Assembly: GCF_014698755.1 (NCBI RefSeq)
Contig: NZ_JACJTO010000012.1
Span: 1-64,000, forward strand
Reading direction: 5' to 3'
DNA length: 64,000 nt
Source of the DNA: Aphanizomenon flos-aquae FACHB-1287
Lineage (GTDB): Bacteria > Cyanobacteriota > Cyanobacteriia > Cyanobacteriales > Nostocaceae
Shown: piece after piece, positions 25,250 through 32,099 of the stretch
Layout: every line of letters starts with the position of its first letter
How positions within the stretch are numbered: position 1 is the stretch's first letter
Translations under genes and position numbers: made by a program
Notes under the pieces: model-generated
Database searches by the model: none
What the model was told of the DNA's origin: nothing
Seen by the model: the letters and a program-made list of their open reading frames with translations, nothing else

Positions 25250-27373
25250 TTATTTTAATTTATCAAAATCTTCTTGCATTTGTTTGTTTATTTTTGCAAT
25301 TTCATGGCAACTATCATCTAATTTTTGAATTATTTCCGATAATCCCTGAATATATATTTTCATTTGAGAAACCACTTTATTCTCATATTCAATTACATTC
25401 TTAAAAAATGAATCTTCATAGGCTTTTATTGTGATATCTCTTTTTTGTTTTACCTGTTTTTTCAGTGAATCTTTTTCTTTTGCAATATCCTTTTTATAAT
25501 TTTTATCCTCATCTGCTTTTTTCCTGTCACCAGCAACACTCATACCTATACTAGCAACAGTAGCAACTATCCCTGCTCCAACAACCCACCCTCCTGGATT
25601 CCACCAATTTGCTGCTACAAAAAGTGCTGCACCCACAGCACCAATACCTACACCAACCCGTTTTATTAACTTTCCTGTATCATCTTTGGTGATGTTACTA
25701 AAATTCATTGCCATGTCAATCTGAATATTCTTCAGATCATATTCATATTCCTGTTCAAATTCCTTGAGTTTTTCTCCTAAATCTGAAAATATTGCCTCTA
25801 TGCAAGATTTCATAGTTTCTTCAATATTTTTTTCATTAACTATTTTCTTCCATTCTCTCTGTCTTCCATTGATATCCATATCTGAATATTGATCAACAAA
25901 ACTACCTATTTGATTTTCTATCAGATCATATAAAGAGTTACATTTATCTTTAATTTTTCTATCACCTTCTTTTTCAATTTCTGCAAATATCTTTTCGATT
26001 TCTCTTTGCTTCTGTTCCAGAAAGTTTAATTGAACAGATAACTGAGATTTTGCAGCAGCTAATTTTTGATTAATTGAATTTATAAAATATTCCAAGCTAT
26101 CAGCGAAAGTTGATAAGCGTAAATTTTTACCATGAGTATAAATTTGATAGGCAATTAAAGAATATAATTCTTCTATTTTACTCAATTCCCAAAGTTGACT
26201 ACTATACTCTTGATATTCTGCTTGCGTACTTAAAAAACCAGATTGAGCATGAATAGGAACTATATCTACATTATCTAAATTCAAATATTCTTGAATGTGA
26301 CTTTGAATATGATTTTTATGTTGTGATAACCTATCTTCATCAAATACCATTTCTGGAATATCAAGGAACATTTCTAAATCTTCTAAGTTATTAGCAATAT
26401 CATGTTTAACATTGAGAATTACAGCAAAGTATTTATTTTTAAGTTGTAATTCTGCCATTGCTTTAAATTCACCAGGTTGCACAGAATCATCACTGGTTAA
26501 AAACAAAATGATATCAGATTGATCAATGATTTCATTAGCTTTTTGTGTATCATCATCACCTTTATAAGCCTCAATTCCAGGTGTATCTAGTAACCGTAAA
26601 CCTTCCCAAGAATATTCTTTTACATCTCTGGTTGTACGTTGTGAACCTTTGCCAATTGTACTACCATTACCGCGAGTTAGTGTTTCTCGTAAGGTACTTT
26701 TACCTGCTTTAGTTCTGCCAAATAAAGCAACTGTAAAATCTTTGAGATGTTCTTTTTTCTTATGTAAGGAAATAACTAAATCTTTTACACTATTTTCAGA
26801 TAATGTTTTAATATCTAACTGTATTTGTTTTAATGTAGTTGCCAATTGGAATTTATCAGCACCTTTTTTATTTAAAATCTCATAATTGATTGCTATAATA
26901 TAGCTATTAAGTTTTTTGATAGCTGATTCTATTTTATGTGCATAGATTGAACTACGATTATAGGCGGAGTTAGCTGTTTCTGAGCATTTTCTTAATGCCT
27001 CTTCAAATTCAGTTTGAGATACTTTACCTTTTGGGATTTCTACTTGATCATTAGATGTATTTCTGTTATTTTTAGATTTGTTTGATTGAGAATAATCATA
27101 GTTATTTTGTGGATATAAATCAAAATTATGATACCAATTTGGATCAAAAGTTTTGATTTGTTTTCCGTAAATTTTTACAGTTTTAATGGATGTTAATTTG
27201 AAATTGGCTATTTCTCTCATGATAACTGGTAACAGTTGATCTTTTTTTGTAACTGCCACTGACTCCAGGGCTATTTTGAGACAATCATTTTTAACAGAGA
27301 CTTTGGCAATAATGCCGTCAAAGGTTAAGGATTGATTAAGACAATGAGCGATCGCTTCTGTATCAATTTTCAT
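25250..27373 (-). CDS. dynamin-like GTPase, upstream member of a pair
   Basis: 707 residues. Residues 1-80 form a domain I recall from various cyanobacterial proteins (CLNQSLTFDGIIAKVSVKNDCLKIALES...VKIYGKQ). A helical linker is followed by the GTPase domain at about 212-400: G1 GRTKAGKST at 219-227, G3 DTPGIEAY at 263-270, and a weak G4 (NVKHD). Coiled coils run from about 425 to 560. Two hydrophobic segments near 575-625 (VGVGIGAVGAALFVAANWW, GWVVGAGIVATVASIGMSVAG) could form a membrane hairpin, and another coiled coil ends the protein. It is co-transcribed with the 553-residue GTPase. A stress- or phage-related role is possible but not shown. Confidence 0.78.
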   Translation of the reverse strand: MKIDTEAIAHCLNQSLTFDGIIAKVSVKNDCLKIALESVAVTKKDQLLPVIMREIANFKLTSIKTVKIYGKQIKTFDPNWYHNFDLYPQNNYDYSQSNKSKNNRNTSNDQVEIPKGKVSQTEFEEALRKCSETANSAYNRSSIYAHKIESAIKKLNSYIIAINYEILNKKGADKFQLATTLKQIQLDIKTLSENSVKDLVISLHKKKEHLKDFTVALFGRTKAGKSTLRETLTRGNGSTIGKGSQRTTRDVKEYSWEGLRLLDTPGIEAYKGDDDTQKANEIIDQSDIILFLTSDDSVQPGEFKAMAELQLKNKYFAVILNVKHDIANNLEDLEMFLDIPEMVFDEDRLSQHKNHIQSHIQEYLNLDNVDIVPIHAQSGFLSTQAEYQEYSSQLWELSKIEELYSLIAYQIYTHGKNLRLSTFADSLEYFINSINQKLAAAKSQLSVQLNFLEQKQREIEKIFAEIEKEGDRKIKDKCNSLYDLIENQIGSFVDQYSDMDINGRQREWKKIVNEKNIEETMKSCIEAIFSDLGEKLKEFEQEYEYDLKNIQIDMAMNFSNITKDDTGKLIKRVGVGIGAVGAALFVAANWWNPGGWVVGAGIVATVASIGMSVAGDRKKADEDKNYKKDIAKEKDSLKKQVKQKRDITIKAYEDSFFKNVIEYENKVVSQMKIYIQGLSEIIQKLDDSCHEIAKINKQMQEDFDKLK

Positions 27374-27536
27374 AAACCAGCATCTTTTTTACACAGCATC
27401 ATTATAAATCAACTGAGTAAGCATTATACTAAACCTAACCCATCTAAACCAGTATTTGTTAAATATATTTACATTAATCAGGATGATTTTAATAACATAT
27501 TTTTCATACCTACTCAAGTCACAACTTTTCTTAAAT

Positions 27537-27598
27537 CCTGTAAATCCTCAAATCCTGGACATCCTGATATGGCTACGCCACGCTTCGCTATCAGACAA
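27537..27598. repeat. dispersed repeat, left inverted copy
   Basis: Combines CCTGTAAATCCTCAAATCCTG with GGCTACGCCACGCTTCGCTATCAGACA, a common short dispersed repeat of Nostocales. An inverted, nearly identical copy lies at 28495-28555, on the other side of the MITE, the truncated antitoxin gene and hicAB. Confidence 0.8.
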
Positions 27599-27624
27599 TT
27601 ATTTATTTTAATTTGTAATTAACC

Positions 27625-27715
27625 AGGACTTACGCAAAAAGAACCGAATTTGGGGTAATTCATGAATTACCCCTACCCAAGAATAAGGTGTTCAGCCACA
27701 TCTTACGTAAGTCCT
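27625..27715. mobile_element. MITE-like palindromic element
   Basis: A 91-bp element with terminal inverted repeats AGGACTTACG (27625-27634) and CGTAAGTCCT (27706-27715). It contains a perfect 22-bp palindrome at 27652-27673, centred on CATG. It has no coding capacity. Terminal ACTTACG repeats of this type are known in small non-autonomous elements of cyanobacteria. It lies in the gap between the GTPase operon and the toxin-antitoxin cluster. Confidence 0.75.
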
Positions 27716-27766
27716 ATTAACTACTAAAATATTAATACTATGAACTTGTTATCTCCCTAGCACCCC

Positions 27767-27955
27767 ATGACTACCATTAAAGAAAAACTCATTGCGTCAA
27801 TTGAAAACGCACCAGAACCTATTCTGGAAAAAACCCTCGACTATCTTGAATATCTCAAAACTAAAATAACTGCCTCTACTATTAAATCAAGCAGTATTCC
27901 CATAAAAGATGGAGAACCGATATTACGCGGATCTAAAGCCAAAGATTTACTATAA
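27767..27955 (+). pseudogene. truncated copy of the antitoxin-like gene at 28754
   Basis: 62 residues nearly identical to residues 1-62 of the protein at 28754-29023 (shared IENAPEPILE, LDYLEYLKTK, SKAKDLL), then a premature stop. The last part (KFAGTWQGEDFEKCLQL...) is missing; the DNA after SKAKDLL diverges at once. This is either a decayed duplicate or a shortened antitoxin. It is convergent with hicB. Confidence 0.7.
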
Positions 27956-27970
27956 TTACCGAAACTTAAA

Positions 27971-28201
27971 CTAGGCAACCTGTAACGGTTGTGTAGGAAG
28001 CATTCTAGGTTCTGGTAATGCTTTATTCTCCTCAGTCAGCATCTCCACAAAAGTTTCAATCACTTCCTGACCATTTCTCGCAGCTTCTTCATAAGTTCTA
28101 CCATGAGTATGAAACTCCTGCCAGGGAAATTCAGGTAAGTGAACTAAAAAAAGTTGATCCTCTTGTGACCATTGAATCACCATACTGTAATGATAAGTCA
28201 T
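27971..28201 (-). CDS. hicB: HicB family antitoxin
   Basis: 76 residues with a partial RNase H-like fold. HicB binds and inhibits HicA, and often represses the operon. The pattern YSMVIQWSQEDQLFLVHLPEFPWQEFHTHGRTYEEAARNGQEVIETFVE is typical. Its ATG overlaps the hicA stop by 4 bp (28198-28201), indicating translational coupling. It has no separate C-terminal DNA-binding domain, so autoregulation may be weak. Confidence 0.88.
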   Translation of the reverse strand: MTYHYSMVIQWSQEDQLFLVHLPEFPWQEFHTHGRTYEEAARNGQEVIETFVEMLTEENKALPEPRMLPTQPLQVA

Positions 28202-28437
28202 TCTTCACCTTCTTGATTTTCTTGCTTGTTCAATTCTTCAAGTTTTTTCAGCACCCGCTGAATGTTTTTTTCTAAATATAACGGAGCATCATCTCCATCT
28301 TTTCCCGGTATGGTTAAGGGTTCTTCCGGTAATAAAGGATGTTTCCAGTAAGTATGACTTCCTTTACCTCTACCTGCTTGAAGGAGATACCCAACTTTTG
28401 CTACTATTGCCTTCAGTTCTCTTATTTTCTTCGGCAT
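28198..28437 (-). CDS. hicA: HicA family mRNA interferase toxin
   Basis: 79 residues, dsRNA-binding-like fold. HicA cleaves mRNA and blocks translation. The N-terminal MPKKIRELKAIVAKVGYLLQAGRGKGSHTYW contains the catalytic histidine in GSHTYW, and LTIPGKDGDDAPLYLEKNIQRVLK completes the fold. The C-terminal tail (NKQENQEGEE) is charged and probably disordered. It is first gene of the hicA-hicB operon. Confidence 0.88.
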   Translation of the reverse strand: MPKKIRELKAIVAKVGYLLQAGRGKGSHTYWKHPLLPEEPLTIPGKDGDDAPLYLEKNIQRVLKKLEELNKQENQEGEE

Positions 28438-28494
28438 TTCTCATGATCACACTCCCAGTTTATATTTTATGCTATTTCTGTACAACATAATCAT

Positions 28495-28555
28495 TGTCTG
28501 ATAGCGAAGCGTGGCGTAGCCATATCAGGATATCCAGGATTTAAGGATTTACAGG
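28495..28555. repeat. dispersed repeat, right inverted copy
   Basis: Near-identical inverted counterpart of 27537-27598. It reads TGTCTGATAGCGAAGCGTGG and continues into GGATTTAAGGATTTACAGG. The two copies flank a segment of about 900 bp carrying the MITE, truncated antitoxin and hicAB. Confidence 0.8.
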
Positions 28556-28700
28556 ATGATGATAAGATTAACATGATAGATTATAATCCAGATCATCTTG
28601 TTCGATTATTCGACCAATAAATTCTCAAATTTACCTAGTGTCTATCAGTTCTCACATTCTACCAAAATTATCAATGACTAAGATAATCAAATCAAAAAAT

Positions 28701-28740
28701 CCTGTACATCCTCTAATCCTGGACATCCTGATTCTGACAA
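28701..28740. repeat. partial dispersed repeat copy
   Basis: CCTGTACATCCTCTAATCCTG and GGACATCCTGATTCTGACA match the CCTGTAAATCCTCAAATCC family of the island, without the GGCTACGCCACGC part. It directly precedes the ATG at 28754, so it forms the 5' untranslated region of that gene. Confidence 0.7.
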
Positions 28741-28753
28741 ATAATAATAATAA

Positions 28754-29023
28754 ATGACCACAATTAAACAACTGCTAATTGCAGCCATTGAAAACGCACC
28801 AGAACCTATTCTGGAACAAACCCTCGACTATCTTGAATATCTCAAAACTAAAATAAATGCTTCTGCTATTAAATCAAGCAGTATTCCTGTAAAAGATGGA
28901 GAACCAATATTACGCGGATCTAAAGCCAAAGATTTGCTAAAATTTGCTGGAACTTGGCAAGGTGAGGACTTTGAAAAATGTCTCCAGCTTATTTACGATA
29001 CGCGCTCCGAAGCTAAATTTTGA
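28754..29023 (+). CDS. antitoxin-like protein (DUF2281-type), no toxin next to it
   Basis: 89 residues: an N-terminal helical part (LLIAAIENAPEPILEQTLDYLEYLKTK) and an acidic C-terminal tail GTWQGEDFEKCLQLIYDTRSEAKF. The tail type is typical of small antitoxins that precede PIN (VapC) toxin genes in cyanobacteria. No toxin gene follows on this strand; the next gene is on the other strand. It is therefore an orphan antitoxin or the survivor of a broken pair. Confidence 0.65.
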   Translation: MTTIKQLLIAAIENAPEPILEQTLDYLEYLKTKINASAIKSSSIPVKDGEPILRGSKAKDLLKFAGTWQGEDFEKCLQLIYDTRSEAKF

Positions 29024-29183
29024 TCTATCTTATAGACACTAATCACTGTAGACGCACTACAGTATAAGTAATTCGTTGTTTGCGTTAAATCAGTTAGTTA
29101 TTAGCAAATTCTGCAAAAGAATCATTTTTAATTTATTTAGTTCCCTGTCGCACTGCTTTTGTAGAAATATACAATTCGCTTAG

Positions 29184-30377
29184 TTAATTCCAAGGAGAAA
29201 TAATTTCAGTAATTATATCAGAATATTGAATTTCTGTTTCCAAGTTATGCTTATTTTTTAAATGTTCAATTATACTATTACAGTTATTTTTTGCATCCTC
29301 TGGTGATTCACCAAATGTAACAATATCTTCTGTACTATTGATAACCCATTTTAGAATGGTTTCATCAGGGTAAATATCTTTATCCAAATTTAAAACTGGT
29401 TCTTTTATAGAAACTGGTTCTTTTATAATAAGTCTATAGAGATAGATAGGCTTTCGGGAGGATACATTATAATTATTGCTACTTTCAATAAAATTATTTC
29501 TTATATATTTTAGTTTATCAAATAAATCACTAGAAATAACTCTATTCATTATATAGAATTCACTAAAACTTAATTCCTCTTTAAACTTATCTAATATCTC
29601 TTCATAATCATTAAAAAACTCATTCTGTAACTTTCCTAAATTATTATTTAAATAACGTTTTGATAAATAGTAGCTTGTGAATATACCAAAAATAGAAGTT
29701 GTTAAGATGGCAATTTTAACAATTATTAAAGTTCTTTGATATTGAGGTTTATACTCAGTTTCATTAACATGAGTTTTCTTAACTGTAATATGTTCATCTA
29801 ATTCAATTAAGAAACGTTCAATATAATTAGAACATTGTTGTAATTCATTTGAATATTTGGAGATTATATCAATATCTTTTTCATCATAAATGCCTATCTT
29901 ATTCAATGCTGTCTCATAGGCTTTAGAAGTGAGCAGATCATTTTTGTAGATTTTTATATAATTGATATTTTCTTTAATTGAAGTAAATAATAAATAAAGA
30001 TTAATAAACTGTAATGATTTTACTTGTGAATCAATAGAGTTTCTAAATAGAACAGATATTTCTCTCTTTTCTTTATCATCTGCTAATTTTTTTAAAAATC
30101 CATTAGTACAGAAACCTCCTACAATTGTAAATAAAAAGGCAATGTTAGAGTTATTTTTAGCCCAACATTGAATTGAAGGCCAACAAATATAAATAATCTC
30201 AAAAAGAAAGCCAGATGCTATAAAAATAAAACTTGAGATTAAAATTCCTGGAGGATTTTCATTATATTGAGGAATTTTAACAGAAAATATAGATTTTAAT
30301 ATCAGTATTCCAGCAATTGAAAATCCAATAATTGCTGGTAAAACTTCTGTAATGCTGTGGAAATTATTAACAACCAT
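29184..30377 (-). CDS. unrecognised membrane protein
   Basis: 397 residues. Three N-terminal helices (about 10-32 ITEVLPAIIGFSIAGILILKS, 46-68, 77-97) and a fourth near 220-240 (TLIIVKIAILTTSIFGIFTSYYL). The segments between are helical, charged and rich in Lys, Asn and Ile, and the C-terminal 130 residues are soluble. I do not recognise a family. Its AT-rich composition matches other genes of this accessory island. It is in the same orientation as the XRE/nucleotidyltransferase pair upstream, 80 bp away, so it could be co-transcribed. Confidence 0.6.
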   Translation of the reverse strand: MVVNNFHSITEVLPAIIGFSIAGILILKSIFSVKIPQYNENPPGILISSFIFIASGFLFEIIYICWPSIQCWAKNNSNIAFLFTIVGGFCTNGFLKKLADDKEKREISVLFRNSIDSQVKSLQFINLYLLFTSIKENINYIKIYKNDLLTSKAYETALNKIGIYDEKDIDIISKYSNELQQCSNYIERFLIELDEHITVKKTHVNETEYKPQYQRTLIIVKIAILTTSIFGIFTSYYLSKRYLNNNLGKLQNEFFNDYEEILDKFKEELSFSEFYIMNRVISSDLFDKLKYIRNNFIESSNNYNVSSRKPIYLYRLIIKEPVSIKEPVLNLDKDIYPDETILKWVINSTEDIVTFGESPEDAKNNCNSIIEHLKNKHNLETEIQYSDIITEIISPWN

Positions 30378-30457
30378 GATTAAATAATTTAAGTAAAAAT
30401 TAATTGAAAGTAGTTTATTATTTTTGTTGATAAATAGAGTCTCATTACTTGAGAAAG

Positions 30458-30892
30458 TTATTTAAAAATTACTTCCTCTCTAATCTCAATATCCAAAGCA
30501 CGTTGAACTTTCAAAATTTTTGTGAAACTAGAATTAGCATATTCATTAGCCTCATCACGTTGCACCTGTTGTTCCTTCACATTTAAAAGTTCTGCTAATT
30601 GTCCCTGAGTTAAACCACGAAAAATCCGTGCTTTAATAAGTGCTTCTGGTAATTCTTCTAAAGACTTACATTCCAACCTATCTATTTTCCTTGATTTGAG
30701 GTTTTCATATTCCTCCACTTGTTCTAATAGTTCTTCTATTTCACCATTAAGTGAACCTAGATATGATTGATGTCGTAACTTTTCATTTTCATTATCTTGT
30801 GGGGGTACTTTTTTTTCCAGATTTTCTACTGCTAATTGAAATTTTTTAATCTGAGCTTTAGTAATCATATATTGGCGTTCATTTAAAATCAT
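30458..30892 (-). CDS. XRE-type helix-turn-helix protein, probable antitoxin
   Basis: 144 residues from ATG at 30892 (the frame also opens at an upstream TTG; GGAAG supports the ATG). The N-terminal half is a coiled coil (KAQIKKFQLAVENLEKKVPPQ...LLEQVEEYENL). The C-terminal half is an HTH domain: ARIFRGLTQGQLAELLNVKEQQVQRDEANEYANSSFTKILKVQRAL. This layout is seen in antitoxin or regulator partners. It follows a nucleotidyltransferase-like gene by 69 bp. Its 3' end is duplicated at 23160-23210. Confidence 0.75.
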   Translation of the reverse strand: MILNERQYMITKAQIKKFQLAVENLEKKVPPQDNENEKLRHQSYLGSLNGEIEELLEQVEEYENLKSRKIDRLECKSLEELPEALIKARIFRGLTQGQLAELLNVKEQQVQRDEANEYANSSFTKILKVQRALDIEIREEVIFK

Positions 30893-30967
30893 AGTCAACT
30901 TCCTTTTTTACTCTTAATTTTGGTGATAATATTACCCAAGTTAGAGTAATATTCTTTGGTTAATTTT

Positions 30968-31408
30968 CTACAAATCTATTGCAATTATCCCTCTATGATT
31001 AAGATTATTGTCTTTTTGAAAATATTCAATAAAAGTTTCATAATCATTGGCATAAAGATAAGCTTGAAAAATTTCACCTCCATAAGTCTTTTTTTGTGCT
31101 GATCTTTTATTTCTGCCAGCATCAAATAAATTTATATCTAAAGATTGTAAGATTTTAAAATCTACACCCTTATCATCCCATAGAAGGTCAAAATCGTTTG
31201 GATAGATTTTTCTAGTCACAAAACTACCACCAATATAAATTCGACTACATCCTGCTTGTTTTAATATTTCACTAACTCTTTTCATACCTTCCAAAAGCTG
31301 TTGACGACGTTCATTAAAAGCTAGAACATCTTTGATTTCCTCCCAGGTGGAAAGATGAATACCAGCAGGTAAGTTTCCATTTTGCTCGAACTTTGGTACA
31401 GTGTACAT
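30968..31408 (-). CDS. nucleotidyltransferase-like protein, possible toxin
   Basis: 146 residues. The motif GGSFVTRKIYPNDFDLLWD near residue 61 has the G-S...D-x-D arrangement of the minimal nucleotidyltransferase fold, with the second Asp in FDL. It lacks an obvious HEPN partner. It resembles the DUF6932-type proteins of cyanobacteria by memory. With the XRE gene just downstream it could form a toxin-antitoxin pair in which the NTase modifies tRNA or protein. This role is inferred, not shown. Confidence 0.6.
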   Translation of the reverse strand: MYTVPKFEQNGNLPAGIHLSTWEEIKDVLAFNERRQQLLEGMKRVSEILKQAGCSRIYIGGSFVTRKIYPNDFDLLWDDKGVDFKILQSLDINLFDAGRNKRSAQKKTYGGEIFQAYLYANDYETFIEYFQKDNNLNHRGIIAIDL

Positions 31409-31538
31409 AAGCGTTCCTTATTAATTAAATTGTACATAAGCGTTCCTGTTTCCTTGGTTTTCTTTATTGGTTTTCTTTACTAGTTTAATGATAACACAAT
31501 TTTTTTGTTGTGTTTACTCTGATGGAAAATTTACCCAT

Positions 31539-31577
31539 AAAAAAAGCGGGCTAACCGCTTATTAGAAGGTTAACCCG
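31539..31577 (-). terminator. intrinsic terminator of ycf35
   Basis: On the minus strand, CGGGTTAACC pairs with GGTTAGCCCG (one G-U pair) and is followed by seven T residues (complement of A at 31539-31545). The stem halves are at 31547-31556 and 31568-31577. It lies 30 bp after the ycf35 stop, in the correct orientation. Confidence 0.85.
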
Positions 31578-31607
31578 TTTCACTTTGGGAACGCGCTACA
31601 GAAATTG

Positions 31608-31958
31608 TTACTGCAATACCAACTTAACGTTAGCGTTTTGCAGACCGCGCTGTTTTACTTCAGCCAAAGTCTTGTTAACGGCATATTTTTGATTAATAGA
31701 GTTAATCAACTCGGTCTGGTTGTGCTTCTTAGCAACACCCCATAAGTCAGCAATGAGGTCAAAAGAACCGTCACTGTTACGAGACCAACCTAGATCGTAC
31801 TCGCCTTCCAATACAGCAACGATGTCGGAACGGAGACGCTGACCATTATAACCACGGACATCAGCTTCAGTCTTAACGCTGATACCTAAGTCGCGCAAAG
31901 AAGACTTGAGAATTTCGGCATCGGTGATCTTGGTACGCAGAGTGCTAAAGTGAGACAT
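31608..31958 (-). CDS. ycf35: DUF1257 family protein Ycf35
   Basis: 116 residues from ATG at 31958, with GGAGG at about 31967-31971 as ribosome-binding site; an upstream in-frame start at 32000 is unlikely. The pattern MSHFSTLRTKITDAEILKSSLRDLGI...RSDIVAVLEGEYDLGWSRNSDGSFDLIADLWGV...INQKYAVNKTLAEV is that of Ycf35, conserved from algal plastids to cyanobacteria. Its role is not established. It lies downstream of ycf46 with a 141-bp gap and is followed by a clear terminator. Confidence 0.9.
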   Translation of the reverse strand: MSHFSTLRTKITDAEILKSSLRDLGISVKTEADVRGYNGQRLRSDIVAVLEGEYDLGWSRNSDGSFDLIADLWGVAKKHNQTELINSINQKYAVNKTLAEVKQRGLQNANVKLVLQ

Positions 31959-32099
31959 TTGGGTTTCCTCCAATAAGAAGATTGATGAGAAAAACGACAA
32001 CGGTTCTTTTTCAGCGAAGCCGCATTAATTGGGAACGGCTTTTTTCTAACTGTTAGCCTTGTGACTAACCTTTCCCCCTGATATAGCAGAGGAAAGCTT

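Noticed and set aside
27537-28740. Repeats considered as a CRISPR array
   Set aside because: Copies are few, in both orientations and irregularly spaced, without unique spacers of constant length, and no cas genes are present.
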